Shown: positions 6,598 through 14,013 of the stretch, piece after piece
Layout: every line of letters starts with the position of its first letter
Position numbering within the stretch: position 1 is the first letter of the stretch
Made by a program: the position numbers and the translations under genes
Notes under the pieces: model-generated
The model's input: only the letters and a program-made list of their open reading frames with translations
What the model was told of the DNA's origin: nothing
Databases searched by the model: none
Assembly (NCBI GenBank): GCA_043725085.1
Contig: JAYSLY010000025.1
Span: forward strand, 1 to 24,873
Reading direction: 5' to 3'
From: UBA9630 sp043725085
GTDB lineage: Bacteria; Patescibacteriota; Minisyncoccia; Moranbacterales; UBA2206
Length of the DNA stretch: 24,873 nt

Positions 6598-7720
6598 TAC
6601 TTTTTTTAACAATCAGACTTTTAGTTTCTTTGTCGACTATCTTTGCTTTTTCAATTTCTTTTTTCACTTGTGCCGGCAAAAGATCGGAAATGTTTTTGAG
6701 CGCGGTTTTGTCGAGCCTCAAGACTTCTTGCCACCTTCCCAGAGGCGCTAGAATCGCTTGAATCTTTTCTTCGTCATATTTATAGGTAACACGCAGACTT
6801 CTTGCTATGACACCTTGACTGCCGAAAACTCGCTCGACACCTTCTTGTCCCATATAGGTCACGATATCCTCCTGAATCTTCATTAGGCGGTCCTTAGTGA
6901 GTGATATGGCTGATTTGAGATCAATATATTCATCAATCAGTCCATTGATTTCTTTGGTGTCAATTTTTCTGGCTTCCTTGAATTTATGCTTCCACATCGG
7001 ACAAATATTTTGATAACCGCACCAGTCGCATAACGGAGAAATAGTTGGCTCAAATTTTCCTTCTTCAATCAATTTGATCGTCTCCAAAAAGACCGCTTCA
7101 TTTTCTTTCAGTTGTTCCTCTGTTCGCGCCGCAGAAAGCTTCACGCCGTGTTTCAAAAAATAGAGACTAACTTTTAGTTTGTCTAAATTCTTTCGCTCTT
7201 CGGGATAGTAGGAAAGAAAAGCCGCGAGATAGACCGAAAGCTGCATGTCACCCTCAACGCGATCTTGCGTTGGCATTTTTTTAGTTGTTTTGTAGTCAAT
7301 AATTTCAAAGCCATCCGCTGTGCGGTCAATGCGATCAATAATTCCTGAGATGATATGCCGATTATCCTTCTCTCCGATTTCGATTTGAAAACGTGATTCA
7401 AGGTTTACAATATTAAAATCAGCCGGGTTATTTTGCCTGAAATAATCCTGAATAATTTTCACTCCCTGTACAAAAGCGGCGCGCTCTTCCTCGGGAGAGT
7501 CAAAGACGGCCGGGTTCCAAGAGTTGGAAAAAAATTCCATTGCTTGTTCCAAAGTAGGGGAGAGAATGCCCGGGGTGTGAATGAATTTCATTGTCGAATG
7601 TAAAATCGTTCCAAAAACAGCCTCCTTGGATTTGGGTGTCTTGATTTTGTCAATTTGCTGGTATTTATATTTTAACGGACAGCTTTTGTAGGTATCAAGG
7701 GCTGAATATGAAATGCGCAT
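6590..7720 (-). CDS. RecB-like PD-(D/E)XK nuclease with Fe-S cluster signature
   Basis: A 376-residue protein of the PDDEXK_1/RecB-like nuclease family. The N-terminus SYSALDTYKSCPLKYKY (4-20) is the usual start of this domain, with C14. The conserved His is H41 in GTILHST. The catalytic core shows D129 in GIIDRID and D142-x-K144 in IIDYKTTK, then the helix QLSVYLAAF (160-168). Cysteines C231-x2-C234-x5-C240 in CDWCGYQNICP, together with C14, form the AddB/Cas4-type 4Fe-4S staple. A C-terminal region of about 120 residues (LIDEYIDLKSAISLTKDRLMK) is helical. The frame is open to 7750, but the ATG at 7720 gives the family start. A stand-alone exonuclease or ssDNA nuclease role in repair is likely. 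It faces iscR across a shared promoter region. Confidence 0.9.
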   Translation of the reverse strand: MRISYSALDTYKSCPLKYKYQQIDKIKTPKSKEAVFGTILHSTMKFIHTPGILSPTLEQAMEFFSNSWNPAVFDSPEEERAAFVQGVKIIQDYFRQNNPADFNIVNLESRFQIEIGEKDNRHIISGIIDRIDRTADGFEIIDYKTTKKMPTQDRVEGDMQLSVYLAAFLSYYPEERKNLDKLKVSLYFLKHGVKLSAARTEEQLKENEAVFLETIKLIEEGKFEPTISPLCDWCGYQNICPMWKHKFKEARKIDTKEINGLIDEYIDLKSAISLTKDRLMKIQEDIVTYMGQEGVERVFGSQGVIARSLRVTYKYDEEKIQAILAPLGRWQEVLRLDKTALKNISDLLPAQVKKEIEKAKIVDKETKSLIVKKSNA

Positions 7721-7751
7721 AAGGCTTGTTTTTAGGCTGTTTAGCCTCAAT

Positions 7752-7760
7752 ATTATAGCA
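7752..7760 (-). promoter_or_regulatory. Extended -10 promoter of the nuclease gene
   Basis: On the minus strand TGCTATAAT is a perfect extended -10, identical to the one at 2933-2941. The predicted start is near 7745, giving a leader of about 25 bases that carries a small AGGCT/AGCCT hairpin (7734-7747). The position 17 bases upstream of the hexamer (7775-7780) coincides with the -35 of the divergent iscR promoter. Confidence 0.6.
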
Positions 7761-7774
7761 TAATTGTCAAAAAT

Positions 7775-7802
7775 TTGACAGAATTGCCAAGGGCGCTATA
7801 AT
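7775..7802 (+). promoter_or_regulatory. Consensus sigma-70 promoter of iscR-iscS-iscU
   Basis: TTGACA (7775-7780), a 16-base spacer and TATAAT (7797-7802) match the consensus perfectly. This is the strongest promoter by eye in the window. The predicted start near 7809 leaves a leader of about 86 bases before the GTG at 7895, unlike most genes here, which have almost none. Confidence 0.75.
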
Positions 7803-7829
7803 AAAAACATAGTAATATAGTAGGAATTA

Positions 7830-7866
7830 ACTTGACTGAGCGCTGGCGCTGTTCCTTGTAAGAGTC
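7830..7866 (+). promoter_or_regulatory. Possible operator/structured leader of iscR
   Basis: ACTTGACT (7830-7837) resembles an IscR/Rrf2 half-site; AGTC at 7863-7866 is its only partner. Between them lies AGCGC-TG-GCGCT (7839-7850). The leader is clearly more GC-rich than its surroundings. Binding by the IscR-like protein is an inference only. Confidence 0.25.
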
Positions 7867-7894
7867 GATTTCGCCAAGGCTACGTCGTACCGAT

Positions 7895-8278
7895 GTGCAA
7901 TTCTCCACTAAAGCTGAATATGGTTTGCGGGCAATGGTTGCTTTGGCGCGCGCGTATCCGGCGCAAAAAAACATCACGGAAATTTCTCAAGAAGAAAATA
8001 TTTCCGCCAAATATCTGGAAACACTAATCGGAAAACTGAGAAAAAATAATTTGGTCAAAAGCCAGAAAGGAAAAAGCGGGGGATATACTCTCATCAAAAA
8101 TCCCAAACTTATCTCAGCCGGAGAGGTTATCGAAATCATGGAAGGGCCAATTGTTTCCAAGTGCGATGGGAGTAATTGCCTGAAAGCAAAAATCTGCGCG
8201 TCCAGTCTTGTTTGGAATAAGCTCGCGTTTCAGATCAAAAAAACTTTATTTGCAATTAAATTAAGTGAGTTGATATAA
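7895..8278 (+). CDS. iscR: Rrf2-family regulator, IscR-like
   Basis: A transcription factor of 127 residues. The N-terminus MQFSTKAEYGLRAMVALA is the Rrf2 signature, and the winged helix-turn-helix covers about 1-66, with NISAKYLETLIGKLRKNNLVKSQKGKSGGY as recognition helix and wing. Three cysteines (C90, C95, C101) form C-x4-C-x5-C, close to the C-x5-C-x5-C of E. coli IscR that binds a 2Fe-2S cluster. The protein is shorter than E. coli IscR at the C-terminus. The start is a GTG at 7895; an ATG two bases earlier is in another frame. It heads the cluster with iscS nine bases on, so it is a likely Fe-S sensing autoregulator. IscR is the best name but another Rrf2 specificity is possible. Confidence 0.88.
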   Translation: MQFSTKAEYGLRAMVALARAYPAQKNITEISQEENISAKYLETLIGKLRKNNLVKSQKGKSGGYTLIKNPKLISAGEVIEIMEGPIVSKCDGSNCLKAKICASSLVWNKLAFQIKKTLFAIKLSELI

Positions 8279-8287
8279 AATAATATT

Positions 8288-9523
8288 ATGGACAGTAAAA
8301 AAATATATTTGGATTATGCGGCGACAACGCCGGTGGACGCTGAGGTGCTAAAAACAATGTTGCCATATTTCAGCGACGAGTTCGGCAATGCTTCATCTCT
8401 CCACTCTTTCGGACGGACTGCGGCTGATGCCGTCTTTGCCGCGAGGGAAAATGCGGCCCGCTTTTTCAAATGCTCGGAAGAAGAAATTATTTTCACCAGC
8501 GGCGCCACAGAATCAAATAATCTCGCCATCAAGGGCACTTTGCGCGCGTATCATAAAAATATAAAAAACAAAGGAAAAATTCCTCATATCATCACTTCGG
8601 TTTTTGAGCATAGTTGTGTGCTGAAAACTTGCCAAAAGCTAGAAAAAGAGGGGAGCGCTGAGGTGACGTATCTTCCGGTCTATGCTGATGGACTTGTTAA
8701 GGCAGCTGATGTGAAAAAAGCCCTCAAGGAAAACACGCTGCTTGTGTCCATTATGTATGTTAACAATGAAATCGGAACAGTGCAGCCAATTTCACAAATT
8801 GGAAAAATCATAAGAGAGCATAACTTTAAAATGTCAGATGCTAAATATCCAGTGATATTTCACACTGACGCAACGCAAGCTGTGGCCTATTTCGACACAA
8901 ACGTTAAAAGATTGGGTGTTGATTTGCTTTCCATGTCGGCGCATAAGATTTATGGGCCAAAAGGCGTGGGTATGCTCTTTGTCAAAAAAGGCACAAAAAT
9001 CATGCAGGTTCAAGATGGCGGAGCACAAGAGTTTGCCTTGCGCGCCGGAACGCTCAATTCAACCGGTATCGTAGGACTCGGAAAAGCCATTGAAGTTTTG
9101 GAAAAAAACAAACAAAAAGAAGCAAAAAAAATCAAAGAATTGCGCGACTATCTGATCAGGAAAGTATTAAAAGAAATTCCCAATGTTTGCTTGAATGGTT
9201 CACGCGCAAAAAGATCTCCTAATAATGCCAACTTCAGTTTTTCTGATGTGGAAGGGGAGAGTCTTTTGCTCTATCTTGATGCCGAAGGCATTGCTGTTTC
9301 CACGGGATCGGCTTGTTCTTCTGGCTCGCTCAGTCCGTCTCATGTCCTTCTTTCCCTTGGTCTAAAGCCGGAACAAGCCCATGGATCATTGCGTGTCACA
9401 CTGGGTAAATATACAACCAAAAAAGAATTGGTCGTCTTTGTCGCAAAGCTGAAAAAAGTTTTGGAAAAATTGCGGAAAGTTTCGGGAGAAATTTTGAAAG
9501 AATATTATTCTAAGAAAAAATAA
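8288..9523 (+). CDS. iscS: Cysteine desulfurase (IscS/NifS)
   Basis: A PLP-dependent cysteine desulfurase of 411 residues that takes sulfur from L-cysteine and passes it as persulfide to IscU. The start YLDYAATTPVD (7-17) is typical. The ATES cofactor segment is at 73-76, H108 stacks on PLP, D194 lies in HTDATQ, and the PLP lysine is K220 in SAHKIYGPKG. The active-site loop is SACSSGSLSPSHVL with C343 (342-355). The RAGTLN stretch is intact, although the preceding residues read QEFAL instead of the usual QERGL. An inserted stretch around 178-188 is somewhat longer than usual. It is in the middle of an iscR-iscS-iscU operon (20 bases to iscU). Confidence 0.97.
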   Translation: MDSKKIYLDYAATTPVDAEVLKTMLPYFSDEFGNASSLHSFGRTAADAVFAARENAARFFKCSEEEIIFTSGATESNNLAIKGTLRAYHKNIKNKGKIPHIITSVFEHSCVLKTCQKLEKEGSAEVTYLPVYADGLVKAADVKKALKENTLLVSIMYVNNEIGTVQPISQIGKIIREHNFKMSDAKYPVIFHTDATQAVAYFDTNVKRLGVDLLSMSAHKIYGPKGVGMLFVKKGTKIMQVQDGGAQEFALRAGTLNSTGIVGLGKAIEVLEKNKQKEAKKIKELRDYLIRKVLKEIPNVCLNGSRAKRSPNNANFSFSDVEGESLLLYLDAEGIAVSTGSACSSGSLSPSHVLLSLGLKPEQAHGSLRVTLGKYTTKKELVVFVAKLKKVLEKLRKVSGEILKEYYSKKK

Positions 9524-9543
9524 ATTATTAACTGTAAAAATAT

Positions 9544-9924
9544 ATGCAATATTCTAAAGAGGTGATTGATCATTTCACATCTCCCCACAATCAAGGAGTC
9601 ATCAATAATCCCGACGGTGTCGGTATGGTTGGCAATCCAACTTGCGGAGATCTTATGAAGATTTATATCAAGGTTAAAAAGGATGCCAAAAAAAGAGAAG
9701 TGATTTCTGACATTAAATTTGAAACACTTGGTTGTGCCAGTGCGATTGCGACGTCTTCCATGATTACTGATTTGGCTAAGGGAAAAACTATTCAAGAAGC
9801 GAGCAAAATTACTCGTGATGATGTGGCTGAAGCGTTAAGTGGTTTGCCGCCAGTCAAGATGCATTGTTCCAATCTGGCCAGCGAAGCTTTGGTCGCTGCG
9901 ATTGAAGATTATAAGAAAAAGTAA
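9544..9924 (+). CDS. iscU: Fe-S cluster scaffold protein IscU
   Basis: A scaffold of 126 residues on which IscS builds 2Fe-2S clusters. The three ligand cysteines are C34 in NPTCGD, C64 in LGCASAIA and C108 in MHCSNLA, with the adjacent H107 and the Asp at 36. The LPPVK motif (101-105), which binds HscA in many bacteria, is complete. The length is typical for a stand-alone IscU/NifU N-terminal protein. No hscA, hscB, fdx or iscA follows, so the operon is the minimal regulator-desulfurase-scaffold set. The 13-base gap to a broken GNAT gene ends the cluster. Confidence 0.96.
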   Translation: MQYSKEVIDHFTSPHNQGVINNPDGVGMVGNPTCGDLMKIYIKVKKDAKKREVISDIKFETLGCASAIATSSMITDLAKGKTIQEASKITRDDVAEALSGLPPVKMHCSNLASEALVAAIEDYKKK

Positions 9925-9937
9925 TTATTAAAAACAA

Positions 9938-10117
9938 ATGGATATCAAAACTCGTTTAGCCAGACACTTAGATGAACTTATCAAAATTGCCAAAAAACAA
10001 GAAATTGCCAGAATTACGTTAACCAGTAATCCAAAAAGAATAGCGGCACGAAATCTTTATTTAAAAAAAGGATTTCATCTGCGAGACACTGGGGTATTTC
10101 ATTTAGATCTAGGATAA
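9938..10117 (+). pseudogene. GNAT acetyltransferase C-terminal remnant
   Basis: A 59-residue open frame reading MDIKTRLARHLDELIKIAKK, then IARITLTSNPKRIAARNLY and LKKGFHLRDTGVFHLDL. This is the last part of a GNAT domain: the end of the motif A helix, the LTSN strand and the AARNLYLKKGF motif B. The N-terminal half and the acetyl-CoA pyrophosphate loop (R/Q-x-x-G-x-G/A) are missing. Only 13 bases separate its ATG from the iscU stop, so the missing part was deleted and not misread. It is unlikely to be catalytic. It could be translated as a small protein by read-through from iscU. Confidence 0.7.
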
Positions 10118-10140
10118 AAAAATCAATAATATTCAAAAAT

Positions 10141-10193
10141 AAAAAACCACCATCCCAAATTTTGTTTTATTAAAGAGGGAAGCGTGGTTTTTT
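10141..10193 (+). terminator. Terminator after the isc cluster
   Basis: AAAAAACCAC (10141-10150) pairs with GTGGTTTTTT (10184-10193). An inner CCC/GGG pairing adds a few pairs. The arm ends in six Ts. It probably ends the iscR-iscS-iscU transcript. Confidence 0.7.
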
Positions 10194-10264
10194 GGTTATT
10201 GGCGCTCTCTTGGGAAATATTGAGCGTGTCGCACAATAAAGGTTTTGCGACACTGTAGGTTTTG

Positions 10265-10286
10265 AAAAATAGGCCACTCGGCCTAT
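10265..10286 (-). terminator. Terminator of the thpR-wecG-gltX-C39 operon
   Basis: A perfect 7-bp stem (ATAGGCC with GGCCTAT) closes a 4-base ACTC loop. Read on the minus strand it is followed by TTTTTC. It lies about 160 bases beyond the C39-like gene stop. Confidence 0.6.
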
Positions 10287-10444
10287 GTTCATAAACAACA
10301 AATAATTCGTACTACATCTAATATGCATCTATGCCTCCCTATTGAATATACTAACCGCCTAGCTCAATTTTGAGGCTTGTTTTATTTATTTTTTTAGAAA
10401 ATCATCACCTATTTTATGTTGTACTATCAAAAAGCCACCACTTT

Positions 10445-11767
10445 CTAATTATAAATAATCATCTGGTTGATTGAGACGCTGCTATTTGCACCTAATTTTC
10501 CCACAAGCGATTTTGAGGTGCTCAGATATAGATTTGCACCAAAGTACGGATCGTGCACGATATAATCTTTACTATGGAGTGTATCGCTTAAACTTACTTT
10601 TCCGGTGACGACAACATAGTGACCACCACCACGACTTCTGCTGAGATAAACGATCACGGGGTTGCCTTTTTTAATTTGCGCATCAACCGTTGACCAGTTG
10701 ATATTGCCATGAGAAATTGAAGAAACCAAGCTGATTCCAGGACTCCATGACCCAGGCCATTTGATCAAATCAAAAGAAAAGATTTTTTGCTTGGCAAGTT
10801 TTCCAGGATCAGTGTCGGCGCCTTTTTCGCGAAAAACCATCGCGAGTGATGTCACAGCACAACCGTAATCTTCCATGAGAGAATTTGAATTTCCAATCTT
10901 CATTTTGCCCCAACGTGAATCGAGTTGTGAAAAATACCAACTAGTAGACGCGAGATTTGATGACGGCTTTGCATAACTTCCTACGCTTTGCTTAACATCA
11001 TCAATGTTACTAGCGGCACTAAAATCAAATAATTCCGCTTTTTGTGCCTCGGCGTTAGCGAGTAGCTGCTTATACTTCACTTCTTCACCTTGCGTCTGAA
11101 CCAAGAGATTGGTTTTTTGATTTTCCGTTGATTGAAGATTTTCTTTTTTATCAACTAGATCATTTTTAGCACTATCAATTTCTCCTTTTTTTTGTTTTAG
11201 CGCATCTTGATTATTCATCAACTTTTGTCTGGTTTGGATAATTTCCGCCAGAACATCAGAAACCTTGGAACCCGATTGTTCAATGTAGTCAGCTTGGCTT
11301 AGCACATCAGAGAAGGCGGCGTTGGTGAGGATTATCGGCAATATCCCCTGCTGAGCATATTCAGAATAGGACTGCATCAGTCCGGCGAGGATTTTTTTTT
11401 GATAATCAATCTCCGCCTCGCCGTCTTTGATATTTCCTTCCAGGCTATCAATTTGTTGCTGTAATGTTTGTACCTGTTTTTGAGTTTCTTGCAATTGCGC
11501 AGCTGTTTTTACTTGCTCAGTGTTGATGTTGTCTAATTGTCCTGCCAGAGCATCCTGCTGTTTATTTTTTAGTTTTATCAAATCCTCATAAATCTTAGCT
11601 TTCTTTTCCAAGTCCTCGCACTGATTTTGAGCATCGCCGGAAAGCGTACTGCAATCATTGGAATCCGCCAGTACATTTTTTCCATACGAAAAAAACAATA
11701 TGAAAAATAATATTAAAAAAATTTTTAATTTTATTTTTTTTTCGCCAGCGGAATTTTTTATTTGCAT
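10445..11767 (-). CDS. Secreted coiled-coil protein with C39-like peptidase domain
   Basis: A 440-residue exported protein. A signal peptide (basic KKIKLK, then FLILFFILFFSYGK, cut near NVLA-DS around 34/35) is followed by long coiled-coil helices (about 50-125 and 180-245) like those of PcsB/EnvC-type cell-wall hydrolase regulators. The C-terminal domain (about 277-440) is a peptidase C39-like fold (Peptidase_C39_2): a candidate nucleophile C303 in DYGCAVTSLAM, H383 in GGGHYVVVTG and D406 in VHDPYFG, with the preceding SRWGKMKIG entry. Murein or peptide hydrolysis outside the membrane is likely. The gene starts six bases after gltX and is the last of the operon. CHAP or NlpC/P60 is the usual partner of such coiled coils; C39-like is the reading that fits the motifs. 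Confidence 0.85.
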   Translation of the reverse strand: MQIKNSAGEKKIKLKIFLILFFILFFSYGKNVLADSNDCSTLSGDAQNQCEDLEKKAKIYEDLIKLKNKQQDALAGQLDNINTEQVKTAAQLQETQKQVQTLQQQIDSLEGNIKDGEAEIDYQKKILAGLMQSYSEYAQQGILPIILTNAAFSDVLSQADYIEQSGSKVSDVLAEIIQTRQKLMNNQDALKQKKGEIDSAKNDLVDKKENLQSTENQKTNLLVQTQGEEVKYKQLLANAEAQKAELFDFSAASNIDDVKQSVGSYAKPSSNLASTSWYFSQLDSRWGKMKIGNSNSLMEDYGCAVTSLAMVFREKGADTDPGKLAKQKIFSFDLIKWPGSWSPGISLVSSISHGNINWSTVDAQIKKGNPVIVYLSRSRGGGHYVVVTGKVSLSDTLHSKDYIVHDPYFGANLYLSTSKSLVGKLGANSSVSINQMIIYN

Positions 11768-11773
11768 AACTTC

Positions 11774-13267
11774 TTAAGCTAATTTAATCGCTTTTACAAT
11801 TCTTTCCAGACTTTCAATTTTTCCCAAAACCCAAGCGACCTCAAACGGTGAGGGTGATTTTTGTGCTCCGGTGAGAGATGCACGTAGCGGCCAAAGGAGC
11901 TCTCCCCTCTTTTCACCCGCCGCCTCCATCAGTTTTTCTTCTAAACTTTCTCGTGTCCAATTTTCGTCAGTTATATTTTCCAAAACTGTTTTTGATTTTT
12001 CCAAGGTTTTTTTCAAATCTTCATCACTCATTTCTTTCCAGCGCAAGAGTGTTTTGTCATATTCAAGCTCACTCGCAAAAAAGAATTGGTTATTTTCTCC
12101 CACATCGGATAATTTCACCAAACGATCCAATTCGACAGTTAAAACTTTTTTCAGAAATTCCGGTGATTTTTTTTCAGCACTAGCATTTTTATAGAATTCT
12201 TTTTGCTCGAAATGTGGCAAGCTTTTTTCATAGAGTTCGTCAATGGAAAGTTTTTTGATGTATTGCGCATTGATCCAATCCAGTTTTTTCAAATCAAACA
12301 CTGCGCCTGCTTTGTGCACATGACCCAAGTCAAATCTCTGTATGATTTCATCGATCGAAAAAATTTCTTGCGTCTCCCCTCCTCCTGGATTCCAACCCAA
12401 AAGCGCCACAAAATTGATAATTGCTTCTTTGAGGTAGCCTTTTTTGATATAGTCTTCCACGGAAACGTCGCCTTGTCTTTTGGATAGTTTAGTTTTGTCC
12501 GGATTGAGCAGTAGTGGCAGATGAACGAAAACTGGTGCTTCCCAGCCAAAATTCTTGTAAAGCTGAATATATTTTGGAGCGCTAGAGACATATTCCTCGC
12601 CACGGAAGACATGCGAAATTTCCATCAGATGATCGTCTATCACATTGGCAAAATTATAGGTTGGATATCCATCGGATTTAATTAAAATCTGATCATCTAA
12701 TAATTCGTTCCTAAATTCAACACGCCCTCTGACTATGTCGTCATAGGTCGTAACTCCTTCTGTGTTAATTTTTTGACGAATAACGTGCGGCACTCCTTCA
12801 TCCAGTTTTTTTTGAATTTCCTCTGCCGAAAGATTGAGACATGTTCGATCATACATCGGCGGTTTTTTTCCCGCTTCTTGTTTTTTCCGCATTGCTTCCA
12901 GCTCTGCTTCAGTGCAAAAACAATAATAAGCACTTCCGTTTTCAATTAGTATGTCCGCATATTTTTTATAGATGGCTAGTCTTTGTGATTGGATATAGGG
13001 ACCAAAAGCACCCTTTTGCACAATTCCGCCATCTTCTTCGAAAACACCTTCGCCATATTCGAATCCGGCCCAATTCATAATTTCAATAATTTTTTCCAAT
13101 GCTCCGTCAATGTGCCTTTTTTTGTCTGTATCTTCGATGCGTAAAATGAAATCACCCTGTTCTTTTTTGGCAAAAAGATAGGTATAAAGAGCAGTGCGAA
13201 AATTTCCCACATGCATATAGCCGGTCGGGCTGGGCGCGAATCTAACACGAATTTTGTCTGTATTCAT
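11774..13267 (-). CDS. gltX: Glutamyl-tRNA synthetase
   Basis: A class I synthetase of 497 residues that charges tRNA-Glu. The HIGH-type motif is HVGN (19-22) inside RFAPSPTGYMHVGNFRTAL. The KMSKS-type motif is KLSKR (260-264). A Zn-binding group C116-x-C118 with C143 (YYCFC and YDRTC) sits in the insertion, as in E. coli GltX. FRGEEYVSSAPKY (231-243) is present. The C-terminal helical anticodon domain ends in GKIESLERIVKAIKLA. CPR genomes usually lack GlnRS, so a non-discriminating role that also charges tRNA-Gln is possible but cannot be judged here. It is 16 bases downstream of the wecG-like gene. Confidence 0.98.
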   Translation of the reverse strand: MNTDKIRVRFAPSPTGYMHVGNFRTALYTYLFAKKEQGDFILRIEDTDKKRHIDGALEKIIEIMNWAGFEYGEGVFEEDGGIVQKGAFGPYIQSQRLAIYKKYADILIENGSAYYCFCTEAELEAMRKKQEAGKKPPMYDRTCLNLSAEEIQKKLDEGVPHVIRQKINTEGVTTYDDIVRGRVEFRNELLDDQILIKSDGYPTYNFANVIDDHLMEISHVFRGEEYVSSAPKYIQLYKNFGWEAPVFVHLPLLLNPDKTKLSKRQGDVSVEDYIKKGYLKEAIINFVALLGWNPGGGETQEIFSIDEIIQRFDLGHVHKAGAVFDLKKLDWINAQYIKKLSIDELYEKSLPHFEQKEFYKNASAEKKSPEFLKKVLTVELDRLVKLSDVGENNQFFFASELEYDKTLLRWKEMSDEDLKKTLEKSKTVLENITDENWTRESLEEKLMEAAGEKRGELLWPLRASLTGAQKSPSPFEVAWVLGKIESLERIVKAIKLA

Positions 13268-13283
13268 AATAAAATTATCATTT

Positions 13284-13991
13284 TTAACGATTAATCATCA
13301 CCCGCCAGGGAAAAACTACAGCTGCATTCCAAATTCTTCTCCATCTTTTCGGTTGCAAAATCAACCGCCAAAGCCATTCCAATCCAATTTGACGCAGGAA
13401 AATAGGGGCGCGTTTGATTTTTCCAGTCAAAAAATCAAAGGCTCCGCCTACGCCAATCACTAAGCGTATTCTAGCATCTTTTTGAGAATCAAGAAAGATT
13501 TCCTGGTGCGGTGCGCCGAAATTGCAAAGCATGATACAATGATCAATGATCAGTGAACAAGAAACGGTATTTTTATCCAATTCATTGCCCCTAACTTTCA
13601 AATTGGGATATGCCTTAAGAATAACACCTTTTATTTCTTCAAAAGTACTCAAACCACTCTTGTTTATGACAAGAAAAACAGTTAAATTTTTTTTGTTGGC
13701 AATTCTTAGGATTTCTTGCAAAAGATCGGCTCCAGTCATCCTGAATTTTAAATGTTTGCCAAATCGCCAAAAAGCACATCTAATTCCAAAACCATCAGCC
13801 ACATTCAAAGCACAGTTATTAAGAACGGTTCGGAAGCATAGATTATTTTGCGTCTCAAGGACAAATTCTGGGTTGATGGTTGCAATTTGATGAAATTTTT
13901 CCTCATCCAAAAAACGCTCGATTTTTTCCAAAATTTCTTTTCGAGAAAAATTATCCACTCGCACGCCAAGAATTTTATATTTTTTTTTCAT
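13284..13991 (-). CDS. WecG/TagA/CpsF family glycosyltransferase
   Basis: A GT26-family enzyme of 235 residues that transfers a sugar (ManNAc-type in known members) onto an undecaprenyl-linked acceptor at the membrane. Signature stretches are TINPEFVLETQ (38-48), VADGFGI (64-70, with the likely catalytic D66), GADLLQEI (87-94), GAPHQEIFL (159-167), GVGGAFDFLTGKIKRAP (170-196 region) and LEWLWRLILQPKRWRRI near the C-terminus. The basic C-terminal tail is the membrane-association segment of the family. All these are well kept. It is followed by gltX (16 bases) and preceded by the 2H phosphoesterase (22 bases). The exact donor and acceptor cannot be told from sequence. Confidence 0.92.
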   Translation of the reverse strand: MKKKYKILGVRVDNFSRKEILEKIERFLDEEKFHQIATINPEFVLETQNNLCFRTVLNNCALNVADGFGIRCAFWRFGKHLKFRMTGADLLQEILRIANKKNLTVFLVINKSGLSTFEEIKGVILKAYPNLKVRGNELDKNTVSCSLIIDHCIMLCNFGAPHQEIFLDSQKDARIRLVIGVGGAFDFLTGKIKRAPIFLRQIGLEWLWRLILQPKRWRRIWNAAVVFPWRVMINR

Positions 13992-14013
13992 ACTAAGTAC
14001 AAGATATAAAGTA

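Larger units (their letters stand above)
10118..10444. other. Gene-free hairpin-rich stretch
   Basis: No reading frame of interest is seen in these 327 bases. Besides two terminators, it holds a 28-base palindrome (GTGTCGCA at 10226-10233 with TGCGACAC at 10246-10253, 12-base loop) and CTCAA-TT-TTGAG (10363-10374) followed by a T-rich run. The 8-bp stem is GC-rich and stands out from the AT background. The region may be the scar of a lost mobile element, in line with the broken GNAT gene next to it. Confidence 0.5.

Noticed and set aside
6590..7720. Cas4 of a CRISPR system
   Set aside because: The Fe-S nuclease core is shared, but no cas genes or repeat array lie nearby, and the 376-residue length with a long C-terminal part fits other RecB-like nucleases.
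7753..7977. Minus-strand frame across the iscR leader
   Set aside because: It runs through a perfect promoter and the conserved start of IscR and has no homology that can be seen.
9938..10117. Intact small GNAT enzyme
   Set aside because: The acetyl-CoA binding loop and the first half of the fold are missing, with only 13 bases left before it.
10118..10444. tRNA or small RNA gene in the gene-free stretch
   Set aside because: No cloverleaf or T-loop (GTTCRANNC in the right place) was found; the hairpins are better explained as terminators and a palindrome.
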